Shown: piece by piece, positions 17,923-29,400 of the stretch
How positions within the stretch are numbered: the first letter of the stretch is position 1
Layout: every line of letters starts with the position of its first letter
Source: Chitinophagales bacterium
GTDB lineage: Bacteria; Bacteroidota; Bacteroidia; Chitinophagales; JADIYW01
DNA: 64,000 bases
NCBI GenBank assembly: GCA_023957245.1
Contig: JAMLHJ010000009.1
Coordinates: 62,001 to 126,000, forward strand
Direction of reading: 5' to 3'
Made by a program: the position numbers and the translations under genes
Notes under the pieces: model-generated
What the model was told of the DNA's origin: nothing
The model's database searches: none
Seen by the model: only the letters and a program-made list of their open reading frames with translations

Positions 17923-18807
17923 TTATTCTTTATAGCCAAAATTTCTTAAACTTCTATCATTATTTCTCCAATTAGGCATCACTTTGACATAAGTTTCAAG
18001 AAAAATTTTCTTTTGAAAGAACTCTTCCATATCCTTACGAGCTTCTGTTCCTACTTTTTTAATCATAATTCCGCCCTTTCCGATAATAATTGGTTTTTGT
18101 GATTCTCTCTCTACATAAATCACTGCTGCAATCCTGATAATATCTTCTTCCTCTTTAAAACTTTCTACAGCAACCTCACAAGAATAGGGTATTTCCTTAG
18201 TATAGTTCTGTAAAATTTTTTCACGAATAATCTCAGTTACAAAGAAACGTTCTGGTTTATCTGTGAATTGGTCTTTATCAAAATATGGTTCGCCTTCAGG
18301 CAATCTCGCCCTCATCCAATCAAAAGCCATATTGACATTTGCCTTTTCTAATGCCGAAATAGGTAAAATACTTGCATGAGGAAAATCTTGTGCATACAAC
18401 TCCACCCATTCATCTAAAACGGTTGGTTCAATCGTATCTATCTTATTAATTATCAACAAAACAGGGATATTCATCTTTTTTATCAACTGATACTCAGCAG
18501 GTTGACCTTCAATTTTATCACCTGCTTCAATCATATAGACAAAAGCATCTGCATCTTCCAATGATGTTTTCACAAAATCCATCATAGACTCTTGCATCTT
18601 ATAGGCAGGTTTTTCTATAATTCCTGGAAGATCTGAAATCACCATTTGAAAATCCTCACCATTCAATATCCCAAAGATTCGATGCCTAGTTGTTTGCGCT
18701 TTGGAGGTAATAATAGACAACTTCTCGCCTATTAAAGCGTTCATCAAAGTAGATTTTCCGACATTAGGTTTGCCTAGAATATTTATAAATCCAGAAAAAT
18801 GTTTCAT
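17923..18807 (-). CDS. era: Ribosome-assembly GTPase Era
   Basis: 294 residues. The N-terminal G domain shows GKPNVGKS (12-19), an effector-region TTRHRI segment, DLPGI (DxxG) and NKID. The C-terminal KH domain carries IIIGKGGIMIKKVGTEAR, which binds the 3' end of 16S rRNA during 30S maturation. Length and motifs are standard for Era. It is divergent from the initiator tRNA gene, with only 58 bases between the era ATG and the tRNA, so two promoters are packed back to back there. Confidence 0.97.
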   Translation of the reverse strand: MKHFSGFINILGKPNVGKSTLMNALIGEKLSIITSKAQTTRHRIFGILNGEDFQMVISDLPGIIEKPAYKMQESMMDFVKTSLEDADAFVYMIEAGDKIEGQPAEYQLIKKMNIPVLLIINKIDTIEPTVLDEWVELYAQDFPHASILPISALEKANVNMAFDWMRARLPEGEPYFDKDQFTDKPERFFVTEIIREKILQNYTKEIPYSCEVAVESFKEEEDIIRIAAVIYVERESQKPIIIGKGGIMIKKVGTEARKDMEEFFQKKIFLETYVKVMPNWRNNDRSLRNFGYKE

Positions 18808-18815
18808 AATTATTG

Positions 18816-18823
18816 CAAATATA
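18816..18823 (-). promoter_or_regulatory. -7 box upstream of era
   Basis: The minus-strand sequence is TATATTTG followed by C, 8 bases before the era ATG, implying a very short leader. It is adjacent to the -33 element of the divergent tRNA promoter (18825-18827). Confidence 0.45.
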
Positions 18824-18824
18824 C

Positions 18825-18854
18825 TTGTTTATTTAAAAAACATGCTTACCTTTG
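18825..18854 (+). promoter_or_regulatory. Promoter of the initiator tRNA gene
   Basis: TTG (18825-18827), a 19-base spacer and TACCTTTG (18847-18854) match the Bacteroidota consensus TTG-N19-TAnnTTTG exactly. The mature tRNA begins 11 bases after the box. This is the best-formed promoter in the window. Confidence 0.75.
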
Positions 18855-18865
18855 CACTACCAAAT

Positions 18866-18938
<73 letters not shown>

Positions 18939-18943
18939 CAAAG

Positions 18944-18973
18944 AAAAAAGCCCTGAATTATCGGGGCTTTTTT
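18944..18973 (+). terminator. Intrinsic terminator of the tRNA gene
   Basis: The stem AAAAAAGCCC (18944-18953) with GGGCTTTTTT (18964-18973) ends in a run of six T, five bases after the tRNA. Confidence 0.85.
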
Positions 18974-19174
18974 AATTTCAATTCAATCCTCTTAAATAAA
19001 TTTCATTAAGAATCAATTTGACGTATTAACTGGTTTGAATCATAGTTATTTATTTTTTCAAAATTTATGGTAGCTACAATAGCTGTAATCATTCTCGCTT
19101 TTCACAAAGAAAAGAAGATAGTAGAACAGGATAAGTAAGTATTGATAAAATTTGAATAACAAAATTGATTGCTT

Positions 19175-19303
19175 ATGTCAGTTCCAGTAAAATTTTTCAC
19201 TGACGAAGAAGGAAAAGAAATGGTTCTAGCTGAATCAATCAAAAAAGGTATAAAATCTCCTAAAGTAAGCCGAGAATCGGTCGTGAAATCTTTGGGTAGA
19301 TGA
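19175..19303 (+). CDS. Small antitoxin-like protein upstream of a relE remnant
   Basis: 42 codons from ATG 19175, starting MSVPVKFFTDEEGKEMVLAE and ending VSRESVVKSLGR. Its stop overlaps the ATG of the relE-type reading frame in an ATGA junction (19300-19303), the usual arrangement of type II antitoxin-toxin pairs. An in-frame stop lies 9 bases upstream, so the ORF is not obviously cut at its 5' end. I do not recognise the family and the protein is shorter than most RelE antitoxins, so it may be a worn or partial antitoxin. The role is inferred from position only. Confidence 0.4.
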   Translation: MSVPVKFFTDEEGKEMVLAESIKKGIKSPKVSRESVVKSLGR

Positions 19304-19559
19304 AAACCGAATTCCGAAAATCCTTTATCAAGGACATCAAGAAAATTAAAGGTGTCAATCTAAAAACACAATAGCAGACTGCATCACAAATTTAGAAGAC
19401 GCTAAGGACATCACAAAAATCAAAAATCTCAAAAAACTATCTGGATACACTATTTATTACCGGATTAGAATAGGTAGCTATAGAATAGGTTTGGCAATAA
19501 TAGATGACATTGTGTATTTCATTACTGTAGGTAGCCGGGGAGATCTCCTGTTCCCCTAG
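19300..19559 (+). pseudogene. RelE/ParE-type toxin, frameshifted
   Basis: The reading frame begins MKTEFRKSFIKDIKKIKGVN and stops after LKTQ at a TAG. The following DNA continues in another frame as ADCITNLEDAKDI ... IKNLKKLSGYTIYYRIRIGS, YRIGLAIIDDIVYFITVGSR and ends DLLFP-stop at 19559. These are the classic pieces of a RelE/ParE-fold mRNA interferase (L-x-G-x3-YYRIRIGxYRIG core). Adding one base near 19371 would restore a single 86-residue protein, the usual length. The gene therefore looks inactivated by a 1-base deletion. The break would leave a 24-residue peptide, so no toxin is expected. The upstream antitoxin-like ORF overlaps its start by four bases. Confidence 0.8.
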
Positions 19560-19586
19560 TAATAAATTGTTAATTTATACAACTAT

Positions 19587-20354
19587 TTGGTAATCATCAT
19601 TTTAAGAGTGTTAGCTGATGCTGGTCTGCTATCAAAAGACAATGTGGCTCAATTACAACAGAAAGGGTATGAATACATATTAGGTGCTAAAATCAAAACA
19701 GAATCAGTACAGATAAAAGAAAAAATTTTCCAGTTAGACTTAAAAAATGGAACAACTACTGTGATAGATAAAGATGAGCACACACGACTAATTATCAGCT
19801 ATTCAGATGCAAGAGCACGCAAAGATGCATACAATAGACTACGTGGAATAGAAAAACTCAATAAACAAATCCAATCTGGAAAACTATCCAAAACACAGAT
19901 AAATAACAGAGGCAATAATAAGTTTTTAGAGATGGAAGGTAGCATTCATATCCAGCTCAATCAGGATAAAATAGAAGCAGATGAAAATAAAAGGATACCT
20001 AACCAATACAAGTCTTAGCAACGACGAGGTATTGGATAAAAACAAGCATAAATGGCGTATTGAGAAAGCCTTTAGAGTGCAAAAACAGACTTGAAAATAC
20101 GTCCAATATAGCATCGCTTACAAAGAAGAATAGAAGCTCACATCTGCATTTCGTTTATTGCTTACAAAGTGTACAAAGAGTAGGAACACAAGTTATAAGA
20201 AAAACAATCAAGTCTAAGTCCCGAAAATGTAATAGACATAGCCAAAACTATATTTACCATCAAGATTGTCCATCCAATCTCGAAAGATGTGTACTTCAAA
20301 ACGCTTATTATTACTGAGGAACAGCGACTATTAGCAAATATGTTCGGATTCTAG
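19587..20354 (+). pseudogene. Decayed IS1634-like transposase, C-terminal part
   Basis: The first 140 codons read LADAGLLSKDNVAQLQQKGY, EYILGAKIKTES, SYSDARARKDAYNRLRGIEK and INNRGNNKFLEMEG, the internal part of an IS1634/IS4-superfamily DDE transposase (the D of ADAGLLS is a catalytic residue). The amino-terminal half is missing. The frame is then broken several times, but recognisable pieces follow in other frames: GYLTNTSLSNDEVLDK, WRIEKAFRV, AKTDLKIRPI-stop-HRL (TAG at 20109-20111), EAHICISFIAYKVYKE, and IVHPISKDVYFKTLIITEEQ ending NMFGF-stop at 20354. At least two frameshifts and one nonsense change are needed to explain this, so the element is dead. It lies between the relE remnant and the terminator of the giant surface-protein gene. 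Confidence 0.82.
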
Positions 20355-20384
20355 ACTTGGGTGTCCCAGTGAGGAAAATAAAAA

Positions 20385-20412
20385 AAAGGGCAGTCATAAA
20401 AGACCACCCTTT
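20385..20412 (-). terminator. Intrinsic terminator of the giant secreted-protein gene
   Basis: On the minus strand AAAGGG and GTC pair with GAC and CCCTTT across a small internal loop, followed by TTTTTTTATTTT. It lies 22 bases past the stop codon at 20435. Confidence 0.75.
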
Positions 20413-20434
20413 AATCAATAATACTTGATAAAAA

Positions 20435-23400
20435 TTATTGTTTCACAAACTTAGCATCAAAGCTTTCTAGAGTTGCTTTATTGACAATAGATATCATATA
20501 AGCACCTTGAGCATATTTCTGTGCATCTATCACAAAAGTATTTTTGCCTTTTACTAATGGTTTAATTTCTGAATGCATCACCTGACCAAGTGTGTTCACA
20601 ATTTTTACTTCAAAGTCTGAATCCTGAACAACAGCCATTTCTACAGTTGTCAAACCATCTGTAGGGTTTGGATAGACAGATAAAATTGCAGTATGATTAT
20701 CATTCGAAACTTTATCATCCAACTCGATGTCAATAATATTGCTGTATTCAAATTTACCATCAAAATCTACAATTTTAAGTCTGTAGTAATTATGACCTTG
20801 AACAGGTTCTTGATCTACAAACATATAATTATTAACTTGGTTGGAATTACCATTTGCAGCTACAATACCTATTGCACCAAATGATTTAGCATCAACTGAT
20901 TTTTCTACAATAAAATGTTCAGTATTTTTCTCTGAAGCTGTCATCCAGTTTAAGATATTTTCCTTCTCGTTATTATATCCTGTAAGAGATATTAACTCAA
21001 CAGGTAATACTGGAGGCTCTAATGGTGATTTGAAAATATAAATCTGACCACTACTTCCATCATTATCATCATCTTGACCTAAAATCTGTACAACATAAGT
21101 TTTACATTCGTCCAATTTATAAGTCTGAGAGAAAGTCATAGAAGGACTACATCCTATACAAGTACCAAACGGCACACAGTTGATAAGTGTTCCATCTGAA
21201 ACACCATCACAAGGTGTTACATCTTCATAAATCGCCAATGCAGTATTGGAACCGACATTATTCACGCTAAATACAATACTTAAAGTATCTGGGTGTCCAT
21301 CTGCAGTAGCACCGCACTCTGTATTGAATGTAAAATAGTTAGCAGAAGTAGCACCACCTGGAAGACAATTACCATAGATACCTCCACTGTTATTCAAAGG
21401 AGAATTGTCTTCATCTAGATTCCAGCATTGAGGAACATCATATTCCAAAGTAGGTACCGAAGAACAAGCTATTTTAGGTTCACAATGAGTAGAAATACAC
21501 AAACCATAAGTAGGTCTAGATGGGTTAGGTGCATTATCATTAAACACTTGCAAGTAGATAGTTTCACCAGGAGAAGCTGCGATATCAAATTCTATATCTT
21601 TACCTAGTCCACCATAATCACAACCCAAGAATTGTAATTGACCAGTACAAGGATTGCCTCTATATGCACCTATTACTTGTTTGGAGTTATTTACTCCTCC
21701 AGCACCAAATTCATCATCTCCTTGTATTTTCACACCACCTTCTGCATCTGAAGGTACTGTAAACTTGTACCAGTAATCACTACAATTGGTAATACTACCA
21801 CAACTCAAACCTACAGAAGAACGATTAGCACAATCTATACGTGGAGTTGAAGATGAAGAAATAAAGTTATTTGTATAATTCATAGAACCATCAGAACAAG
21901 GAGCATCCACCACATAAGCAGATAAGTCATAAGCTCCTGGAAGATTGCAAGGTTCATCATTTGGTACTGCACTACATACAACAGGAATTGTTTGATATTG
22001 GTTAAGTACTTTGACTGTATAGTTACCTCTATCATCCAATGCATCTTGCCCATCTATCTTAAACACATAGGTACGACCAGGAATCAAACATTCGTTTTCA
22101 TAATCCAAATCTCTCGTTAAAACATTAGCACTCTTCTCTCCTATTTTGCTCAACAGTGACCAATTAGGAACACCACCCGTACAAATTGAAGTAACACCAG
22201 CAGGTAGCTCGTACAAGTTCATATTCATATCAATAGGATCTGAAGCTAAACTACGACCTTCTATTTTCACATATCCTTCAGCAGGGGCAACAAATCTATA
22301 CCACATCGTTTCATCATAAGGTTTGATTCCACTATTGAAAGGATGTTGAGGACTTGGAGAAATATCTGGCTCACCATCTTGTGTACCTGCACAGATATTA
22401 TTATCTGAATAAGATGTACCAATAGTTAATAATTGAGGAGTACAAACATTATCATTATTACCTACCACAGCAGGCGTATGTGTCACGCTGACATTAAAGT
22501 TTGTTCCTACTTCACCAAATACACCAACATCTTCACCTTGAACTTGAATATAATAATAAGTATTAGGTCTAAGTCTGAAACACTCTAAAGAGATATCAGC
22601 ATTACCGTTGACAACATTAGCTATTCCAGAATTGGTTCTTTCTGTCAAACTACTCCACACTGGCACACCACCACTACAGATAGGAGATCCAGTCGCTTCA
22701 TATAATACAGCAGATGCGCTGATTCTATCACTATATGGACTTTGATTGGCAATAGAGATATTCCATTCTCCTATTTGAGCAGGAGTTCTAAATCTATACC
22801 ACAATGTTTTATCATAACCAACAGAATTGATATTATAGTAGTCTCCATTTACATTCGGCTCACCAATTTCTTGAGTAGCACAAATATTATTTTGAGCAGG
22901 AGCAGTTTGAGTAGTATTATTGATTGTACCTAAATCTAATGCACTACATATCATATCATGATTTGGAATCGAAGCATCTACATGTTTCACCACCAAATTA
23001 AATGGTCCTACATCATCACCTGGTCCATCATCTCCATCTACTTGAAGATAGTACCACACATTATTATCCAAACAACTGAACTCTGCAGTATTCAATCCAA
23101 GCGATGTACTCATTTGAGTAAGATTACTCCAGTTAGGGTCAGTACAGTCAAAAGTGCCTATCGGAGAACGATATAAAATATAGTTATGAGAATTATTGAC
23201 TGTTATTTCATACTGACCTTCCCAAGCTGGTCTAAATTTGAACCACACTGTTTCATCATAAGCATTGATGGTTACATCATCACCAGAGCCACTCATATTG
23301 CCAGAAGTATTAGGCTCTCCCATTTCTTCCCATGAGCAATAATTTGTACGAGGCAAGGTTACCGTTCCATTTTGAATAAGTGATGGAGTTATATTTTCTG

Positions 23401-26400
23401 CTTGACAAATCAAATCACTTGTAGGCGTATTACCCGCAATAGCACCATCTCCATTATCTGCAACAGTAAGGATAAAATGTCCTTGATCTGATCGAGTAGG
23501 AACTAAATCATTTCCATCAATCTGGATAAAATATCTAGTATTTGGTAATAAACAAGTATAGTTTTTATTGGTAGTTGTACCTGTAATCGCAGAGGATTCT
23601 AAGCCTTCTTGAATCAGTTGAGGCGAAGGAGCTTCAGTGATACGGTAGGTTGGATTAGAGCCATTATTATAAAAAATAGCAAAATTAGGAGTAAAGCTTT
23701 CTGCAAATGCAGGATCATCAGCAACTTTAACATTTATCACACCTGGCTTAGCTGGCGTAATAAATGAGTACCATACTGTTTCATCTTCCAACTCATTTCT
23801 ATGGTCAGTTGTATTAGAGCCATTATAAGCGGCATCGATTCGAGGTTCGTTATCTTCACCAGTCGCACATAAGTTATGACCATTGACTACAATTGTTTCA
23901 CCTGGAGTCAATGCAGTAGGTTTAATTTCAATTGCATTAGCTAGCTTGTCATTTGCTGGACGAGGGCTACCACTACCATTATCTTTCACTTCAAGATTAT
24001 AAGTAAAATTATCTGAGAACAACCAACCAGGAGGTGTTATTCCCCAAAGTGCCATATCATAGCCATCTACTTGAACAAAATAAGTCCAATTGGCAGATGG
24101 ACAATCTAAAGTGACTGTTGGTTTAATCTTAGTAAATCCACCCAATGGTGTCCATGTACCCATATCTGAAGCCACATTAATCAGTCCACCAAAACCACTA
24201 ATACAAGGATTGTAATTTGCAGAAGTTCCTTTATAGACAGTAATACTTGGTAGCGACACAGCTCCTGCAGATAATAATGCTTCTATAGATACTTTAATTT
24301 CACCAGGATTACTAGGAGTTACAAATCTATACCACATCGTTTCATCAAATTCTGGTTCACTCTGAACTGCACTTTGCGAAGTCTCTGGTTCACCTAATTC
24401 TTGCGAAGCACAGAAGTTATTATGATTATTTCTTACTAATGTCCCACCTGAACTCAATAGACCCAAATTACCTGGGGCAGTTCCAACAGGACTAGCCATT
24501 GAACCACATATATCATCATTTTCATTGGCCATGATGGAAGTATTATCCATCTGTAATTTGACATCAAAAGTACCCATTGTTGCACCAAATCCTGGACAAA
24601 CTGTAGAGCCTACTACTCTCAAGAAATAAGTAGTATTGGGACTAGGACAATCAATTTCTATCGTCTCACTTCTAGGAGATAAAACAATTGGTTGACCTTT
24701 ACCAACTTTCAATAGATTATTGAATTGAGTATTTGTATTCGCTTGTGTATTACATGTCGCAGTAGTGAAAGTGCCATTGTATTCAAATAAATCAATATCC
24801 AAATCCATACATACCCCACTCGGATTATTGACTGTAATTGTAAATTTACCTGGAGCCAATACTCCTAAGTTAGCACCTGTATTGAATCTATACCATACAC
24901 TTCTTATCTGATCATCAAATAAACTAAAATTCCATCCTGAGCTACCTGGTTCATTAATCTCTTCAGTAGAACATCTGTTATTATCCTGAGTTACTGTTTT
25001 AGTTCCTCCCGGATTGAGCTGTCCTAAGTTAATAGCATCACATAAGTCGTCATGCGCAGAGTGTCCACCTACAGGAGGCGTATGTGACAAATCAGATCTC
25101 GGATCTCCAGCTAAATGAGTAATCTTAATACTAAACTCACCTGTAGCACAAAGAGAAGCTGGGATACAAGCCACAGGATTATTTGAGCCATCCACTTGTA
25201 AATAATAATATCTTCCTGGAATCAAACATTCTATTTCTACTTTTTCGTCATGCAAAGAGGTAATAATTGCAGGATCATAATCTTCATCTACTTTAAAACC
25301 AGATGCAGCCAAATTACAATCTTCACCAGGGAAGTCAAACAATGCTAAACCTAAATCAATTTTATCATTACCTGAATTGATAGCCTCAATTTCCACTTTT
25401 CCAGAAGACGGTGCTCTGAACTTAAACCATAATGTTTTTTTGGCAGTAAGATTAATCAAGTTAGGAGTTAAAGAATTTCTAATTTTTTCAGCCACCTTAC
25501 CCGAGCCTTCAATATTAGGTTCGATAGTAGCACATTCATTATTAAATAACCCAGTCGCTCTAATACCATTAACTGGCAATGTATTGACATTCATGATCTC
25601 ATAAGCATCACACACATTGTCATTGAGACTAGCAGCCACCGTTGCATAATCTTGAATAGAAATTTTAAAGTCTCCAACTACATCTTTAATAGTAGAACCG
25701 AGGCCTACTCCAGCACCAATACCTAAATCAGGGTCATTTTCACCATCTACCATGATATAGTAAGTCCTACCAGGTTCTAAACATTTCGCCACCAAATATT
25801 CTTCATAACCGAAAGTAGTAAAACTGACAAAATCATCATTATTTGTAGAGTTCATTTCTACTAGCATACCATCATAAGAAGACGCTACTTGTGATAATGT
25901 ACTTTTATCCAAACAGTTGCCCATAGTGAACACTGCCAATTGAAGATTGAGTCTTTCGTGATAATCTTTATCAGATACAGATAGCAATCCACTTGGACTA
26001 TTAGGATTGGCTTTGTCTCTTCTGTTTAGCTGAGGAATATTTTCAGCTCTAATCTTTACTTTACCAGAAGCTGGTGCAACAAATTTATACCATACAGTAG
26101 CATCTGTAGAGAACCAACCAGAAGGCAATGGATCATTGATACCTGTAGCACAAAGATTACTACCATTGCGCCAATTTAATGAATTATAATCCACTCCAGC
26201 ACCTTGAATAGGAAGTGGTTTTGCATAACAAGGTTCATCATTACCAAAAGCAGTTCCATTCTGTACATCTGCCCAACTATTGGATGCCATATCATACAAT
26301 CCAGCATCTTTTACTTGCATAGAGAAATATCCCATCGTACAATCTCCTCCATTGAGGAAATCGCACATAAAATAATCCTCACCATCCACTTGGATATAGT

Positions 26401-29400
26401 ACATCTTACCTGGGTTAAGACAAGTGGCAATCAAGCTATTACCTTCTAAAACGATATTAGCTTTAGTATCTAAAATGTCATAATAAGTAACACTTACATC
26501 CCCTGCATCTGTATAATCTTCTATTCCATGATTTCTAGAGATTAATGGTGACCATAAATATCTAGGATCAGAACAATTAGGATTTTGATTGGCTTGACCG
26601 AGTACTGGATCCCATACTGCTATATCTAAATTGATTTGTTTGTCAGCAGCAGGAACTCCACTTGGAGCAGATTGAGCTGTTATCAATACAGAACCAGAAG
26701 GAGGAGCAATAAATGTAAACCATACATCTCTATCAAGTACTTGACTAGGGTCTGCCAAAAATCCTTTGGTAGGCGTAGCACAGAAGTTGTCAAATGTTTT
26801 ATTTCCACCTGGATCAGAATCTACTGTGCCACCGACAGGAACAGTACCTAAGAAGATAGCACCACAAGGGTCATCATTGACAGGAATATTTCTTGTTGTA
26901 GGTGCAGTTTTTATAGTAGGCTCATAAATCCCTTCAAAACATGGAGAAGCAGGAGCATCCAAAATCTGAACATAATAAGTTGTGTTAGGTTCAGGACATC
27001 TCAATCTAAACTTTCCTGGAATAGATGATGCTTGATCCACCAAAGGAACCTCCCATGCCAAGTCATATTCTGATTGTATTTGGAAAGAAGGATAAACGCA
27101 AGTATCTATTTTTGATTTATAAATATTGACTTTTGAATTAAATAATAATCCAGCACAAACTGTACCCCTTATACCTCTTGAACTAGTATAATCATCTTGC
27201 TCCCATTCTATCCATTCAGCAGGATTGGCATCCGTAGTAAATTGATACCACACCGATGAAGTGTGATTACCACTTGAGCTTGGCCCTCCAGGTGTAACAT
27301 TATCTGGCTCACCTGGATCAGCAGAAGCACATTTATTGGTATGAGGCAAACCAAAGAACGGAACACCAGTCAAAGGAGCATTAGCCACTGTTGTTGTCTT
27401 ATTCAATCCACTCACAACAGATGTGGCAATAGTAGTAGCATCACAAACCAAGTTGCCTGGTCGGAAAGCAGATTTTTTTACACGGATATTAAAATCCACA
27501 TATTCACCGACTCCTATAGGATCTACTTGAATATAATAGTCCGTATTAGGAGTCAAACAGACATCTTTAATTTGTCCATTGTTATTAATAATATCTCCAG
27601 CATCACCATCTATATAAGTAAGATTACTATAATCGGAGGAATTGTCACCACAAGCTCTCGGAGCAGTAGAAGTAGATTTATACAAATATACATCTGGAAA
27701 AGTAGTCGGAACTCCTAGAGCTGAAGGTGAAGATGAAAGACGCTCAGCAATGATATCATAAACATGCATCAATGTATTATCTGAATAATCAGCAGGAGGA
27801 GTAGTGAACTTATACCATACTGTAGCATTTATACTGCTAGTGAAATCTGTATTATCAGGCTCACCACCTGAAGTTGTTGCACAACGAGTAGTCTGATTGT
27901 TTAATAGTAAATCAGTATTATTTGAACTATTTAAAGTTCCCATAAAACCATCAGTTCCAATAGTACTAGAACTTGCAGGAAGACAAATATAATCTGGGCC
28001 TTGCTTTAAGTCTGGACCACCTTTAAGTCTGATATCAAAACTTCCATCATCACAAATTGATCCTGCTCCAGTATAAATCTGAACATAATACCAAGAATTG
28101 GGATCCAAACAAGATACTTTAAAAGAACCTTGAGTTGGGTCAATACCTAATAACAATTCATCATCTGATACAGCAGTCAAACCAGCAATACCTGTACAAG
28201 CACCTGCAATAGCTCTATTGCTTTTATACACTCTCACTCTAGGGAAGAAAGTACCATTGGCAAGACCAAACCAGAAGTTACAATTTCCTCTAGTATTAGT
28301 TAATGAATTATTATAAGATGCATCAATGATAGCTTCAATAGGAGGATTAGCATCTGTTTTAAAACTATACCATATTGTTCTATCAGAAGAATTGGCACCA
28401 CCTAAGGCGGCTTCTCCTACTTGAGTAGAAGCACATTGATTATTTCCTGTAACTTGTGGGTCTGTCACATTTGGGTTGACAATTTGGTCAGCACCTCCAA
28501 TGTTAATTGCATTACAGATATCATCATTAGACGGTCTAGTCAAAGCCCCAGTGAGATTATCCATGCGAATTCTTACATTAAACTCTTGTTCTTCACAAAG
28601 TGCTGGGAATGAATTTCTTGCTTGAATTTGAATATAATAATAAGTGTCAGGTGTAGGACATTCAATTTTCATGTCGCTATCATCACCAAAAGTAGTTGTA
28701 CCTACCTTTGTAACTAAACTATCTTTAGAACATATACTAGGGTCACTTGTAGCCATAGAATAAATATCTACTTTAGCACCTGACAAAGCTGAACCTCCAC
28801 CCTTTGAAGTACAAAATTCTCTGACACCTGATGCATCTATATAAAGATTATCTCCAACATTGGCTCCAGTTTTCACTTTAAACCAAATTGTTCTATCACT
28901 TGAACCAGAGTTTGGTTCACCTGCATCTCTACCAGCACAGAAATTATAAAAGTTACCAGCATTGACCCATGCTTGATTTACAGAAACAGCACCACCAGGC
29001 ATCATATACGACAAATCATAAGCATTACAGATTTTATCGTAAGCAGGGTAATCGCCAAATTTCAACTGAAATTGAAAACAACCTTCATCACCACCATTCA
29101 AATCTAAAGCACAATTATCATCAGAATATCCTGCCTGAACATAATATTCACTTCCATATTGTAAACAAACATTATTGAACCATTCGTCAGAATTGGCAGA
29201 TGAACAAGTATAATCACCTTGCACTCTATTCAAATTAGTAGGAAATGTACAAGCCACAGCACCATTAGCTTTGTATAACTGAACATTCACGTTATCAGAA
29301 CCACATCCATTTTCTTTAATATATACCTTCAATGGTAAAGATGTTTCTCCAACTGGAGCAGCTGGAGTAGTAAACTTATACCAAAGAGTATTCTTCATAC

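Noticed and set aside
27341-27718. A 125-codon frame opposite the giant gene
   Set aside because: It is a mirror of the repeat-coding strand, rich in Ser/Ile/Arg as expected from antisense reading of this composition.
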